Source of the DNA: Anaerolineae bacterium
GTDB lineage: Bacteria > Chloroflexota > Anaerolineae > JAADDB01
DNA: 24,140 bases
Direction: 5' to 3'
Assembly: GCA_015489285.1 (NCBI GenBank)
Contig: WGAA01000323.1
Coordinates: 1 to 24,140, forward strand
Part shown: positions 1 to 7,302 of the stretch, one piece after another
Layout: each line of letters starts with the position of its first letter
Numbering within the stretch: position 1 is the stretch's first letter
Translations under genes and position numbers: made by a program
The notes under the pieces: generated by a model
What the model was told of the DNA's origin: nothing
The model's input: only the letters and a program-made list of their open reading frames with translations
The model's database searches: none

Positions 1-1
1 A

Positions 2-49
2 CCCACGCAAGGGGATGTCTGGTTCGCGTCCCTCCCCACCCCTGCCGCA
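2..49 (+). other. In-frame coding sequence upstream of the amidase ATG, resembling an amidase C-terminus
   Basis: Read in the frame of the amidase, bases 2-49 give PTQGDVWFASLPTPAA without a stop. The amidase itself ends in RPDVWFPSLPG. Seven of eight positions of DVWFxSLP are shared, so this is probably the end of a preceding, related amidase module joined in frame to the next. The bases just before the ATG at 50 are pyrimidine-rich (CCCCACCCCTGCC) and hold no Shine-Dalgarno site. Only 16 residues are visible, so the rest of the putative upstream module is outside the window. Confidence 0.5.
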
Positions 50-1471
50 ATGGGGGAGTTCCCCGTACGCGTACGTCACTTCTTCGAGGCATATCGAACG
101 GGGCGCTTGACCCCCGTCGATGTGGCACAACGCGTTATAGAGGCCATCGAGGCGGTCGATAAGGGGGAGAGGCCGTTGTGTGCCTTCATCGCCAGCGATC
201 CGGATGACATTTTACAGCAGGCGGAGAGGTCGGCCCGCCGTTGGCGTGAAGGGCGTCCGTTGGGCCCCCTGGATGGGGTGCCCGTTGCCGTGAAAGATGA
301 ATTGGATCAGGTCCCTTATGGGACGACGGTGGGGACGGCCTTCCTGGGAAGGGAGCCGGTTTCCCGGGATGCTACAGCCGTGGCCCGCTTGCGGGCTGCA
401 GGAGCTCTTCTCGTGGGCAAAACGAATATGCACGAAATCGGCATCAGCGTTACGGGAATCAACCCCCATCATGGGGTCGTGCGGAACCCTTATGACGTGC
501 GACGAATTGCCGGGGGGAGCTCCGGGGGATCCGCTGCGGCCGTGGCCGCGGGGATCGTGCCCATTGCTTTAGGGGTAGATGGTGGTGGATCCATCCGAAT
601 TCCGGCGGCTTTGTGTGGCACGGTGGGGTTGATGCCCACGTACGGTCGGGTGAGCGAGTTCGGCTCGGCTCCTCTTGATTGGAGCCTTTCCCATGTGGGC
701 GTTCTCGCCGCGACGGTCGAAGATGCGGCGTTGGCTTATGCAATCATTGCCGGCCCCGACCCCGAGGATCCCCACACATTGCACCAGCCTCCGGTAAGCC
801 TGGATGGCGTGGGGCGTGGTTTCCTTTCCGGTCTTCGGCTTGGCATATATTCCCCCTGGTTTCACCACGCGGATGAGGCGGTAGTCGCCGTAGCCCAGAG
901 GGCCGTGGACGCTCTCGTTCAACAGGGCGCAGAAGTCCAGGAGATCGCTCTTCCTTCGTTGAACCAGGCGCGGGCCACTCATGCCACCCTGATTTTATCG
1001 GAGATGGCAGCCGGGATGGCCCCGTATTATCGGGCGCATCGCACCGCTTTTGGCCTGGATGTCCGGGTGAATTTGGCTTTAGGGCGGTCCTTCAGGGGGT
1101 GGGAATACATGCACGCGCAGCGAATGCGAACCCGCCTGGCACGGGAGTTCCTGGCCGTTTTGGAGCAGGTCGACCTCATCTTGACCCCTACGGTGTCTAT
1201 GGTCGCTCCCGAGGTTCCAGAGGCATCCCTTCCCGAAGGGGAATCGAACTTGGCCCAGGTTATCGCCCTGATGCGACATACCTTTCCCGCGAACCTGGTG
1301 GGGCTGCCTTCCCTGACGGTGCCCGTTGGCTATGACGGGAAATTACCGGTGGGTCTGCACTTTATGGGAAGACCGTGGGAGGAGCATCTGCTCCTGCGCG
1401 TCGGCTATGCGCTCGAAAGCCTGGTTTCGCGGCAACGGCCGGACGTCTGGTTCCCCTCCCTACCGGGGTGA
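50..1471 (+). CDS. Amidase-signature (AS) family hydrolase, probably part of a longer reading frame
   Basis: Amidase-signature enzyme, expected to hydrolyse a C-N amide bond (GatA-like fold, substrate unknown). The Ser-cisSer-Lys triad is readable when numbered from the ATG at 50: Lys82 in GVPVAVKDE, cis-Ser157 in the Gly/Ser loop GGSSGGS, and nucleophile Ser181 in VDGGGSIRIPA. The Ser157-Ser181 spacing of 24 is typical of the family. The module is about 473 aa, a full-length AS domain, beginning with the usual N-terminal helix (HFFEAYRTGRLTPVDV). No ribosome-binding site precedes this ATG, and the frame is open back to base 2, so it may be an internal methionine of a tandem-amidase protein (see the entry at 2-49). 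No GatB or GatC lies in the window, so the tRNA amidotransferase role is not supported. Stop at 1469-1471, convergent with the downstream oxidoreductase. Confidence 0.9.
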   Translation: MGEFPVRVRHFFEAYRTGRLTPVDVAQRVIEAIEAVDKGERPLCAFIASDPDDILQQAERSARRWREGRPLGPLDGVPVAVKDELDQVPYGTTVGTAFLGREPVSRDATAVARLRAAGALLVGKTNMHEIGISVTGINPHHGVVRNPYDVRRIAGGSSGGSAAAVAAGIVPIALGVDGGGSIRIPAALCGTVGLMPTYGRVSEFGSAPLDWSLSHVGVLAATVEDAALAYAIIAGPDPEDPHTLHQPPVSLDGVGRGFLSGLRLGIYSPWFHHADEAVVAVAQRAVDALVQQGAEVQEIALPSLNQARATHATLILSEMAAGMAPYYRAHRTAFGLDVRVNLALGRSFRGWEYMHAQRMRTRLAREFLAVLEQVDLILTPTVSMVAPEVPEASLPEGESNLAQVIALMRHTFPANLVGLPSLTVPVGYDGKLPVGLHFMGRPWEEHLLLRVGYALESLVSRQRPDVWFPSLPG

Positions 1472-1511
1472 ACCAGAGGAGGACGGATTGCCCCGCAGGA
1501 CGGCTCGGGCT

Positions 1512-1538
1512 CCCGGGTGGCGCGTGCTGCGCCCACGG
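1512..1538. terminator. Imperfect GC-rich hairpin between convergent amidase and oxidoreductase genes
   Basis: GTGGCGC (1517-1523) can pair with GCGCCCAC (1529-1536) with one bulged base, and the outer CCCG/CGGG extends the stem. No clear T-run follows on either strand. It is placed here mainly because it lies in the 82-bp gap between two convergent genes. It could be a weak bidirectional terminator or simple GC-rich coincidence. Confidence 0.25.
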
Positions 1539-1553
1539 GAATTCGCAGGTGGC

Positions 1554-2465
1554 TTACACGTTTTCCACACTGCGCGCGAGGGCTTCCAACCCGTCCATGT
1601 CGTCCAGGTCCAGCCATTGGAGGATAACCCGCTCGGCTCCCGCGTCCAGGAAGGCGCGAACCTGGTCCGCCACCTGGGTCGGGGTGCCGACCACGATACC
1701 CCGTTCCCGGAGCGCGGCCGCGTCACGCCCCCTCAACTTCTCTTGCAACTCCCTTTCCGTGCGGCCGAATACCAGGCCGGTCATTACGGAGCGACGCACA
1801 TCTTCCGGCCGACGTCCGATGTCCTGTAACAGGGTGTCCAGGTAGCGGTTGAGTTCTGCGTATTGGGCCGGCGGGATGAAGAGGCCGTTCCACTCGTCCG
1901 CGTAACGGGCGGCGAGGGGCAGTGTACGGCGCCTCCCGTTCCCCCCCACGAGGATGGGTGGCCCCCCGGGGCGGGACGGACGAGGCATGAGCATGGCTCC
2001 CTCCAGACGGAAGTACCGGCCGTGGAACGTGACCGGTTCGTCGGAACGCAACAAGCGTGTAATGACCTCCAACCCCTCCTCGAAGCGGGCAAATCGTTCT
2101 CGCAGGGGAAGGAGTTCGAAGCCGAACATGCGGTGTTCCTGTTCCTGCCAACCCGTTCCCACGCCCAGGACAAGCCGTCCACCGGAGAGATCGTCCACGT
2201 CCTTGCCCATCCGGGCCGTCCACACCGGGTGACGGAAGGAGACAGGGGTGACCAGGGGGCCGAATTCGATGCGTGACGTGTTATCGGCCAACCAGGCCAG
2301 TGAAACCCACAACTCCAGGGCATCCTCGAACGTCCCGTCGGAGCTGACAAAGTGGTCCGACCGCCACAATCCTACAAACCCCAAGTCCTCTACAGCCCAC
2401 CCGATACGCTTCCAACGAGGCCAGTTCAAACCCCGCTGGGCCTCGATCATAATACCCACCCGCAT
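1554..2465 (-). CDS. LLM class (luciferase-like) F420-dependent oxidoreductase
   Basis: TIM-barrel flavin/F420 oxidoreductase of the luciferase-like monooxygenase superfamily, 303 aa, substrate unknown. Visible family features are the N-terminal strand MRVGIMIEAQ, the SDHF motif at residues 36-39, the DDLSGGRLVLGVGTGWQEQE segment at about 91-110 (the phosphate/cofactor-binding loop of the F420 branch), and the C-terminal GTPTQVADQVRAFLDAGAERVIL, which is typical of F420-dependent LLM proteins. A purine-rich GGGGGAAG sits just upstream of the ATG on the minus strand. The preference for F420 over FMN is inferred from the family motifs and from cofE at 20966-21736 in the same segment. It is a stand-alone gene, divergent from ftsK. 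Confidence 0.88.
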   Translation of the reverse strand: MRVGIMIEAQRGLNWPRWKRIGWAVEDLGFVGLWRSDHFVSSDGTFEDALELWVSLAWLADNTSRIEFGPLVTPVSFRHPVWTARMGKDVDDLSGGRLVLGVGTGWQEQEHRMFGFELLPLRERFARFEEGLEVITRLLRSDEPVTFHGRYFRLEGAMLMPRPSRPGGPPILVGGNGRRRTLPLAARYADEWNGLFIPPAQYAELNRYLDTLLQDIGRRPEDVRRSVMTGLVFGRTERELQEKLRGRDAAALRERGIVVGTPTQVADQVRAFLDAGAERVILQWLDLDDMDGLEALARSVENV

Positions 2466-2487
2466 GGCCCTTCCCCCTTTGTTTCAT

Positions 2488-2501
2488 TCGTCAGGCGTCA
2501 G
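2488..2501. repeat. Two heptamer repeat units (TCGTCAG GCGTCAG)
   Basis: TCGTCAG is followed directly by GCGTCAG, and ATGATGCGTG lies shortly after. The units match the 7-bp NCGTNAN repeat that fills the large intergenic island at 9213-9812, so this appears to be a small satellite of the same repeat family. The rest of the 2466-2664 spacer shows only a short CCGAGAAAATTCGG dyad near 2589. Confidence 0.5.
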
Positions 2502-2661
2502 GAGCCGGCATGATGCGTGGGTCGGCGCGGTTAACGGATTCTGACCTGTGGGCCAACCCCTCCCCATGCCAGCCGATTACTCGGCATTCCGAGAAAATTC
2601 GGGGAGGCCTTGAAAAGCCCTACCCTTTCGTGCTCCTCCCTTCCTCGGAGTGGTGTACCTA

Positions 2662-2670
2662 TGATATAAT
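2662..2670 (+). promoter_or_regulatory. Extended -10 promoter for ftsK
   Basis: TGATATAAT is a perfect TATAAT hexamer (2665-2670) with the upstream TG of an extended -10 element. There is no good -35 box at 17 bp. The predicted transcription start is near 2677. This leaves about 47 nt of leader to the ATG at 2724, but only about 5 nt to the upstream ATG at 2682, so it favours the later start for ftsK. Confidence 0.6.
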
Positions 2671-2723
2671 CTCTCCCGGTTTTGGGAAAATGTGCAGTTC
2701 AACGGGAGCTCATCCGTTCAACG

Positions 2724-5237
2724 ATGCCGACGAAACGCAAAACAAGAAAAAGTAAGGGAAAAACCAAGCGACGTACGACCCGAAAGGGCAAGGCCAAGCG
2801 TCAGTGGGAATGGCCCGATATGTCCTGGGTGTTTCACCCCGTCCTCTGGGCCGTGTTGCTGTTCGTCTTCGCCTTTTTGACGTTGGGAACGTTGATAGCG
2901 CCGGCTCAGGGATCCCTCCTGGTGTGGTGGCGGGATCGTGTCCGGTATTTCGTGGGGTACGCCATTTACGCGGTGCCCCCGCTGGCCGCCCTGGCCGCCT
3001 GGTGGCTCGTTCGTTACTCCTCCGGGGAAGAGGAAGCCGGTCCGGTCACATATCCCCTCTGGGCCCGCCTGGTGGGGGCATTCCTCACGCTAAGCGGCCT
3101 GGCAGGGGTGCTCCACTTCCTCTCCTTCTCCCCCGATCCCCAGAGACTGGCCTATGAGGGCCGCGGCGGGGGGATCCTGGGCTGGGTTGTCAGCGATTTC
3201 CTCGTGCGCAACGTGGGCCCTTGGCTGGCCATGCCTTTCCTGGGAATCATCCTTTTCGTGGGGCTGGCGTTGACTCTGGACGTCACTCCGGCCGAAGTGG
3301 CCATGGGATTCCGCTGGCTCTTACACCGTGGACGGAAGGAGGAGGAGCTCCCGGAAGCACCGTGGGAAACCATCCCGACCATCGAAGAACCCGAGGCGTA
3401 TCTGCCCTGGTGGCGTCGTTTGTGGCATCGTCTGCGTTCGGCCCGAGAACGGGAGGTTGTGGAGCCTCCGCCCACCCGCATTGTGGGAGAAGAGCCCACG
3501 GCCGAGTCCCCACCGCCGGTAAGCCCGTACACCCCGGTAGAACCTTACGTTCCCGAGGCTCCGGCTTATTCCGCGCCGACAACGGCCTCCTCCCCTGAGC
3601 CCTCCTCTGCCACGGCGCTTTCCCCCGCGTCGCCCCCTCCACCCCCACCGCTGGGAGAAGGGGGAAACGGGCGTGAGTGGAAATTGCCCGACATCCGGGA
3701 AATTTTCGAGGACACGGATGAGGGGGATATCAGCGAGGAGGAGATTCGGCAGCGAAGCCGCATCATCGAGGAAACACTGGCCGCGTTCGGGGTGCCTGTG
3801 CGGGTCGTCGAAGTCAATCGGGGTCCCACGGTGACCCAATTCGGCGTTCAACCGGGATACATCGAACGCGTGGACCGGAAGACGGGAACGGTCCGGCGTG
3901 AGAAGGTCAAGGTGTCCCGCATCTTGGCTCTGCAAAACGACCTAGCTTTGGCCCTTGCCGCTGCGCCCATCCGCATCGAGGCCCCTGTTCCGGGCAAGCC
4001 CATTGTGGGCATCGAAGTCCCCAACAAGCGGACGGCCATCGTCACCCTGCGCAGTGTGATGGAATCGGAGGTGTGGCGGACGTTCAAGGGGCGTTTGAAG
4101 ATCGCGTTGGGGCGCGATGTGGCCGGGCGTCCCGTCGTTGCCGACTTGGCCCGGATGCCCCACTTGCTCATTGCCGGCGCGACAGGGTCGGGCAAATCGG
4201 TGTGCATTAACGCCATCATCGCCTCCCTCATGTCAACGCATACCCCGGATGAGGTGCGATTCATCCTCGTCGACCCCAAACGGGTGGAATTGACCGCGTA
4301 TGAGGGGGTGCCCCACCTGATCGGCAATGTCATCACCGACGTGGAGATGGTCGTCAGCGTGTTGCAGTGGGCAGTACGGGAGATGGAACGACGGTATGAG
4401 TTGTTCGCCCGGGAGCGGGTGCGGGACATTGTGCGCTACAACAAGAAGGCGGAGACCCAGGAGGGGTTGGAGCCCCTCCCGTACATCGTCATCATCGTGG
4501 ATGAGCTGGCCGATCTCATGTTATCGGCTCCGGACGAAGTGGAACACGCGGTCGTGCGCCTTGCACAGATGGCTCGGGCGACCGGAATACACCTGGTCCT
4601 GGCCACTCAGCGTCCCAGTGTGGACGTGGTCACCGGCCTGATCAAGGCGAATTTCCCGGCCCGCATCTCCTTTGCCGTTACCTCTCAGGTGGACTCTCGC
4701 GTCATCTTGGACACACCGGGGGCCGAACAACTCCTCGGGCAGGGGGATATGCTCTTCCTGCCCCCGGATTCGAGCAAACTGGCCCGCTTACAGGGGGTCT
4801 ACGTTTCCGATCGGGAGATACAGCGCCTGGTGGACTTCTGGCGGCGCCAGCAGCAGGAGCGGATGCCCCAGCCCGAAGTCGAAGCAGATGAGGAGGACGC
4901 GGATGTCATCTCTGTGTCCTCCCGTGAGGAGCCCGAGGAGGGCGAGTGGGAACAACCCAGCCTGTGGGAGGATCTCCTGGGAGACCTGCACAAGAACCGC
5001 GGGCGAGATCCTCTGTTCGAAGAGGCCGTGCGCGTGGTGCGTGAGGCAAATCGGGCCTCCATCTCCTTGCTGCAGCGGCGTTTGCGCATTGGATACGCCC
5101 GCGCGGGACGCCTTATTGACGAATTGGAGGAGGCGGGGATTATCGGTCCGGATCCCGGTGGGGGGCGTTCTCGGGTGGTGTATCCCCCTCAGGAGCCGGG
5201 ATCTCCCCAGGAAGGGACGTCGGCTCCGGAGGAGTAG
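2724..5237 (+). CDS. ftsK: DNA translocase FtsK/SpoIIIE
   Basis: Septum-located, ATP-driven double-stranded DNA pump that clears and segregates the chromosome at division. From the ATG at 2724 it is 837 aa. The order of parts is: a very basic N-terminus (PTKRKTRKSKGKTKRRTT); about four membrane segments to roughly residue 190; a Pro/Ala/Glu-rich linker to about residue 320; the alpha/beta motor with Walker A GATGSGKS at 485-492 and Walker B YIVIIVDEL at 587-595; the TGxHLVLATQRPSVDVVTG signature; an acidic spacer; and a C-terminal winged-helix gamma domain (DPLFEEAVRVV...LIDELEEAGIIGP) that normally reads orientation sequences. An in-frame ATG at 2682 is too close to the predicted transcription start. 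The last 98 bp overlap the opposite-strand Amt-like gene. Confidence 0.96.
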   Translation: MPTKRKTRKSKGKTKRRTTRKGKAKRQWEWPDMSWVFHPVLWAVLLFVFAFLTLGTLIAPAQGSLLVWWRDRVRYFVGYAIYAVPPLAALAAWWLVRYSSGEEEAGPVTYPLWARLVGAFLTLSGLAGVLHFLSFSPDPQRLAYEGRGGGILGWVVSDFLVRNVGPWLAMPFLGIILFVGLALTLDVTPAEVAMGFRWLLHRGRKEEELPEAPWETIPTIEEPEAYLPWWRRLWHRLRSAREREVVEPPPTRIVGEEPTAESPPPVSPYTPVEPYVPEAPAYSAPTTASSPEPSSATALSPASPPPPPPLGEGGNGREWKLPDIREIFEDTDEGDISEEEIRQRSRIIEETLAAFGVPVRVVEVNRGPTVTQFGVQPGYIERVDRKTGTVRREKVKVSRILALQNDLALALAAAPIRIEAPVPGKPIVGIEVPNKRTAIVTLRSVMESEVWRTFKGRLKIALGRDVAGRPVVADLARMPHLLIAGATGSGKSVCINAIIASLMSTHTPDEVRFILVDPKRVELTAYEGVPHLIGNVITDVEMVVSVLQWAVREMERRYELFARERVRDIVRYNKKAETQEGLEPLPYIVIIVDELADLMLSAPDEVEHAVVRLAQMARATGIHLVLATQRPSVDVVTGLIKANFPARISFAVTSQVDSRVILDTPGAEQLLGQGDMLFLPPDSSKLARLQGVYVSDREIQRLVDFWRRQQQERMPQPEVEADEEDADVISVSSREEPEEGEWEQPSLWEDLLGDLHKNRGRDPLFEEAVRVVREANRASISLLQRRLRIGYARAGRLIDELEEAGIIGPDPGGGRSRVVYPPQEPGSPQEGTSAPEE

Positions 5238-6675
5238 GCGAGGCGCCGCCCCTTCCCAGGCGGCGAAGGGCCCAAGCGAGCAGCGCAAGCCCAACCCCCA
5301 GGAGGGAGCCGAGGAGGAAGGCCCAGAAGAAATGGGCCGCCGCGCCCGCGAGTTGCGCGTACATTTGTCCGGGCCAATCGGGCACGTATCCGGCAGCGAC
5401 CCACGCACCGCTGACCCCCTGGCCGGGGACGCCCAGGTACGCCTCCGCACCTATCCCGTTCCACCCGGCACCGTAACGCCCATCCGCGCCCCATCCCACG
5501 ACCAGGGTGCCTACAAGCCCCCCTAAAAGGGCACTGCTGACCAACCCCGCCGGATCATCCAGGCGCCCTTTCTCTCGCACCAGGTACATGACCAGGGGGA
5601 CCAGGAGCCCGGTGAACATCCCCACGGCCAGGGCCGTCCAGGGGGGGAGGAAGGGCAACCCGGCCAGAACACTCAGCCATCCCGCGAATCCCCCGGCAAG
5701 GGGGAAATGGGGATGGTGTTCTCCCGCAACGAACCAGATGTAGAGGGCGGGCAGAGCTGCCCCTCCGGCCAGCCCGAGCATCGCGTTGGCCAGTATCCGG
5801 TGCAGGGGGAGGATCTCCGGCCGGTACAGCGGATTGTTCATCGTCCAGCCAACAGTTCCTACCACGAGGAAAATCACCCCCACCGCCGCCAGCAAGGGCT
5901 CGGTAACCCGAGGCGGTGTAGGGGGAATATCGGGAGCCTTTTCGCGGGTCAGGCGGAAGGCCAAGAGCATGGCTAACCCTACGCCTCCACCGCCCAATCC
6001 CACCAGGGCGCTTCCTCCCACGTCCACGAAACCGTGTCCCCATCCCAGCGTACTCCCCAACCGGGCCAGCCATCCCCCGCCGTGGGTCCAATTGCCCGCG
6101 ACGGGAATGAGGAACCCGGCCGTGAACAGGGCCACGATGAGGGGGATAGCCGCAGGGACGCGGCGGCGAAGCACCAGCGCGGGGATGAAGGTTGCGGCCA
6201 CTATCCAGGGAAGATGGCCGATGAATAACGCCACCGCTTCGGGACTCCCTGCCCCTTTCGCCAGGAACCACCCGGCAAAACCCGCCATCCCCCAATAGGG
6301 GCCCCACTGTTCCGGCAGGGCGGACCATTCCCACACCAGGCGAGAGAACCCGTGACGCGGGTCCAAGAGTCCCACACCGCCGAACTCAAGGGCGAACCCC
6401 GTGGCGATGTACGCCAACGTTGCCATTGCCATCACGGTGGGCACGAGCAAGGTCGCGGCCTTTCCCTCCGCTTCCTCCAGCCCGGAGACGACCCAGAGGA
6501 TGAGGGCCAGGGGGACGAGAAAGGCAACCCCACCGGCCATATAAGACCAGAGAAGCGCGTAAGGGGAGGTCTCCGGCGGTGCCGGCGCAGCCCACGCGGT
6601 GATTCCCAGTCCTGCCCAGAGAAGGAACGTCCACGCTCCTTTGCGCCCCAGGGGCGGGATGATGCCACGGTGCAT
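5140..6675 (-). CDS. Divergent ammonium transporter (Amt/Rh) family protein lacking twin histidines
   Basis: Polytopic membrane protein, 511 aa, recognisably of the Amt/MEP/Rh family. It has a probable signal peptide (residues 1-30, ending AWAAPAPP) and about eleven membrane segments. Amt landmarks include LPWIVAATFIPALVLRRRV at 155-173, PVAGNWTHGGGWLARLG at 191-207, FVDVGGSALVGLGGG at 216-230, and LDDPAGLVSSALLGGLVGTLVVG at 372-394. In ungapped alignment to the usual DFAGxTVVHI and DDPVGAxSVHGVxGxxGT motifs, both pore histidines are replaced, by Gly226 and Ala382, while the structural Asp218 is kept. His198 sits where AmtB has Trp148. The C-terminal tail is proline-rich. The ATG at 6675 is chosen for its AGGAGG at 6682-6687, six bases away. 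No glnK/glnB neighbour is present. Ammonium transport is therefore doubtful. Confidence 0.85.
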   Translation of the reverse strand: MHRGIIPPLGRKGAWTFLLWAGLGITAWAAPAPPETSPYALLWSYMAGGVAFLVPLALILWVVSGLEEAEGKAATLLVPTVMAMATLAYIATGFALEFGGVGLLDPRHGFSRLVWEWSALPEQWGPYWGMAGFAGWFLAKGAGSPEAVALFIGHLPWIVAATFIPALVLRRRVPAAIPLIVALFTAGFLIPVAGNWTHGGGWLARLGSTLGWGHGFVDVGGSALVGLGGGGVGLAMLLAFRLTREKAPDIPPTPPRVTEPLLAAVGVIFLVVGTVGWTMNNPLYRPEILPLHRILANAMLGLAGGAALPALYIWFVAGEHHPHFPLAGGFAGWLSVLAGLPFLPPWTALAVGMFTGLLVPLVMYLVREKGRLDDPAGLVSSALLGGLVGTLVVGWGADGRYGAGWNGIGAEAYLGVPGQGVSGAWVAAGYVPDWPGQMYAQLAGAAAHFFWAFLLGSLLGVGLALLAWALRRLGRGGASPTPPEPTSLPGEIPAPEGDTPPENAPHRDPDR

Positions 6676-6714
6676 GTCGAGCCTCCTGAAACCAAGGGGA
6701 AGGAAAATAAACAT

Positions 6715-6743
6715 TTGGCCTATTTCCCCTTTTGTGGTATGAT
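6715..6743 (+). promoter_or_regulatory. Promoter (TTGGCC-17-TATGAT, extended -10) for the Mut7-C/GNAT genes
   Basis: The -35-like TTGGCC (6715-6720) is separated by 17 bp from TATGAT (6738-6743), which is preceded by TG one base upstream (TGG TATGAT). The predicted start is near 6750, giving a leader of about 33 nt to the ATG at 6783. An AAGGGGAA/TTCCCCTT dyad (6694-6701 and 6724-6731) brackets the -35 box. Confidence 0.6.
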
Positions 6744-6782
6744 ACAAACGCAGGGGTTTAATTCCTTCGGACTCGAGGGTCC

Positions 6783-7286
6783 ATGATACCCGAAGGTGGG
6801 CGAAGGGCCAAACACGCTTCTCCGCTTCGCTTCGTAGCGGATGCGATGTTGGGCCGTTTGGCGAAGTGGTTACGCATGTTGGGGTACGATGTGGAGTTCA
6901 TGCCCGACGTGCCCGACATCGACATCCTGCGGCGGGCCCGCGCGGAGTCCCGACTCCTGCTGACCCGTGATACGGCGTTGGCCCGTCGTGCGGGCTCGTT
7001 GGGCGTTCTCCTCCATCATCAGGAGCTCAAAGCCCAATTGCGCGAGCTTGCGGAACGTGGTCTCATCACCGGCCCCCGTCCGGAAACCCGCTGTCCCTTG
7101 TGTAATGTCCCCTTACGTCCTGTGCCCAAGGAAACGGTGGTCGACCGCGTTCCCCCTTATGTTTATCAGACGCAGGACGCATTTTATGAGTGTCCTCGGT
7201 GCCATCGGATATACTGGGCCGGCACGCACTGGCAACATGTGCAGGCAACCTGGCGTGAGCTCGGGTGGCACGAGGACGATATCTAA
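6783..7286 (+). CDS. Mut7-C RNase domain protein with C-terminal zinc ribbon
   Basis: Small PIN-like protein of the Mut7-C family (167 aa), named after the C-terminal domain of the metazoan Mut7 exonuclease. A nuclease role is predicted in bacteria; I know of no settled substrate. The start of the fold reads RFVADAMLGRLAKWLRMLGYDV (Asp20 in VADAMLG), and TRDTALARR follows with Asp63, consistent with acidic metal-binding residues. Four cysteines, Cys104-x2-Cys107 and Cys137-x2-Cys140, form a probable zinc ribbon. The start at 6783 is preceded by CGAGGG at a normal distance and lies behind a good promoter. The next gene begins 17 bp downstream, so they are probably co-transcribed. Confidence 0.88.
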   Translation: MIPEGGRRAKHASPLRFVADAMLGRLAKWLRMLGYDVEFMPDVPDIDILRRARAESRLLLTRDTALARRAGSLGVLLHHQELKAQLRELAERGLITGPRPETRCPLCNVPLRPVPKETVVDRVPPYVYQTQDAFYECPRCHRIYWAGTHWQHVQATWRELGWHEDDI

Positions 7287-7302
7287 CCTTTGAGGTGAAC
7301 GC

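Noticed and set aside
50..1471. Assignment of the amidase as GatA of the tRNA amidotransferase
   Set aside because: The triad is shared by all amidase-signature enzymes. No gatB or gatC is adjacent and the apparent tandem architecture does not fit GatA.
2682..2723. Earlier ATG start for ftsK at 2682
   Set aside because: It lies about 5 nt after the predicted transcription start and adds 14 residues without family similarity. The ATG at 2724 opens the usual basic N-terminus.
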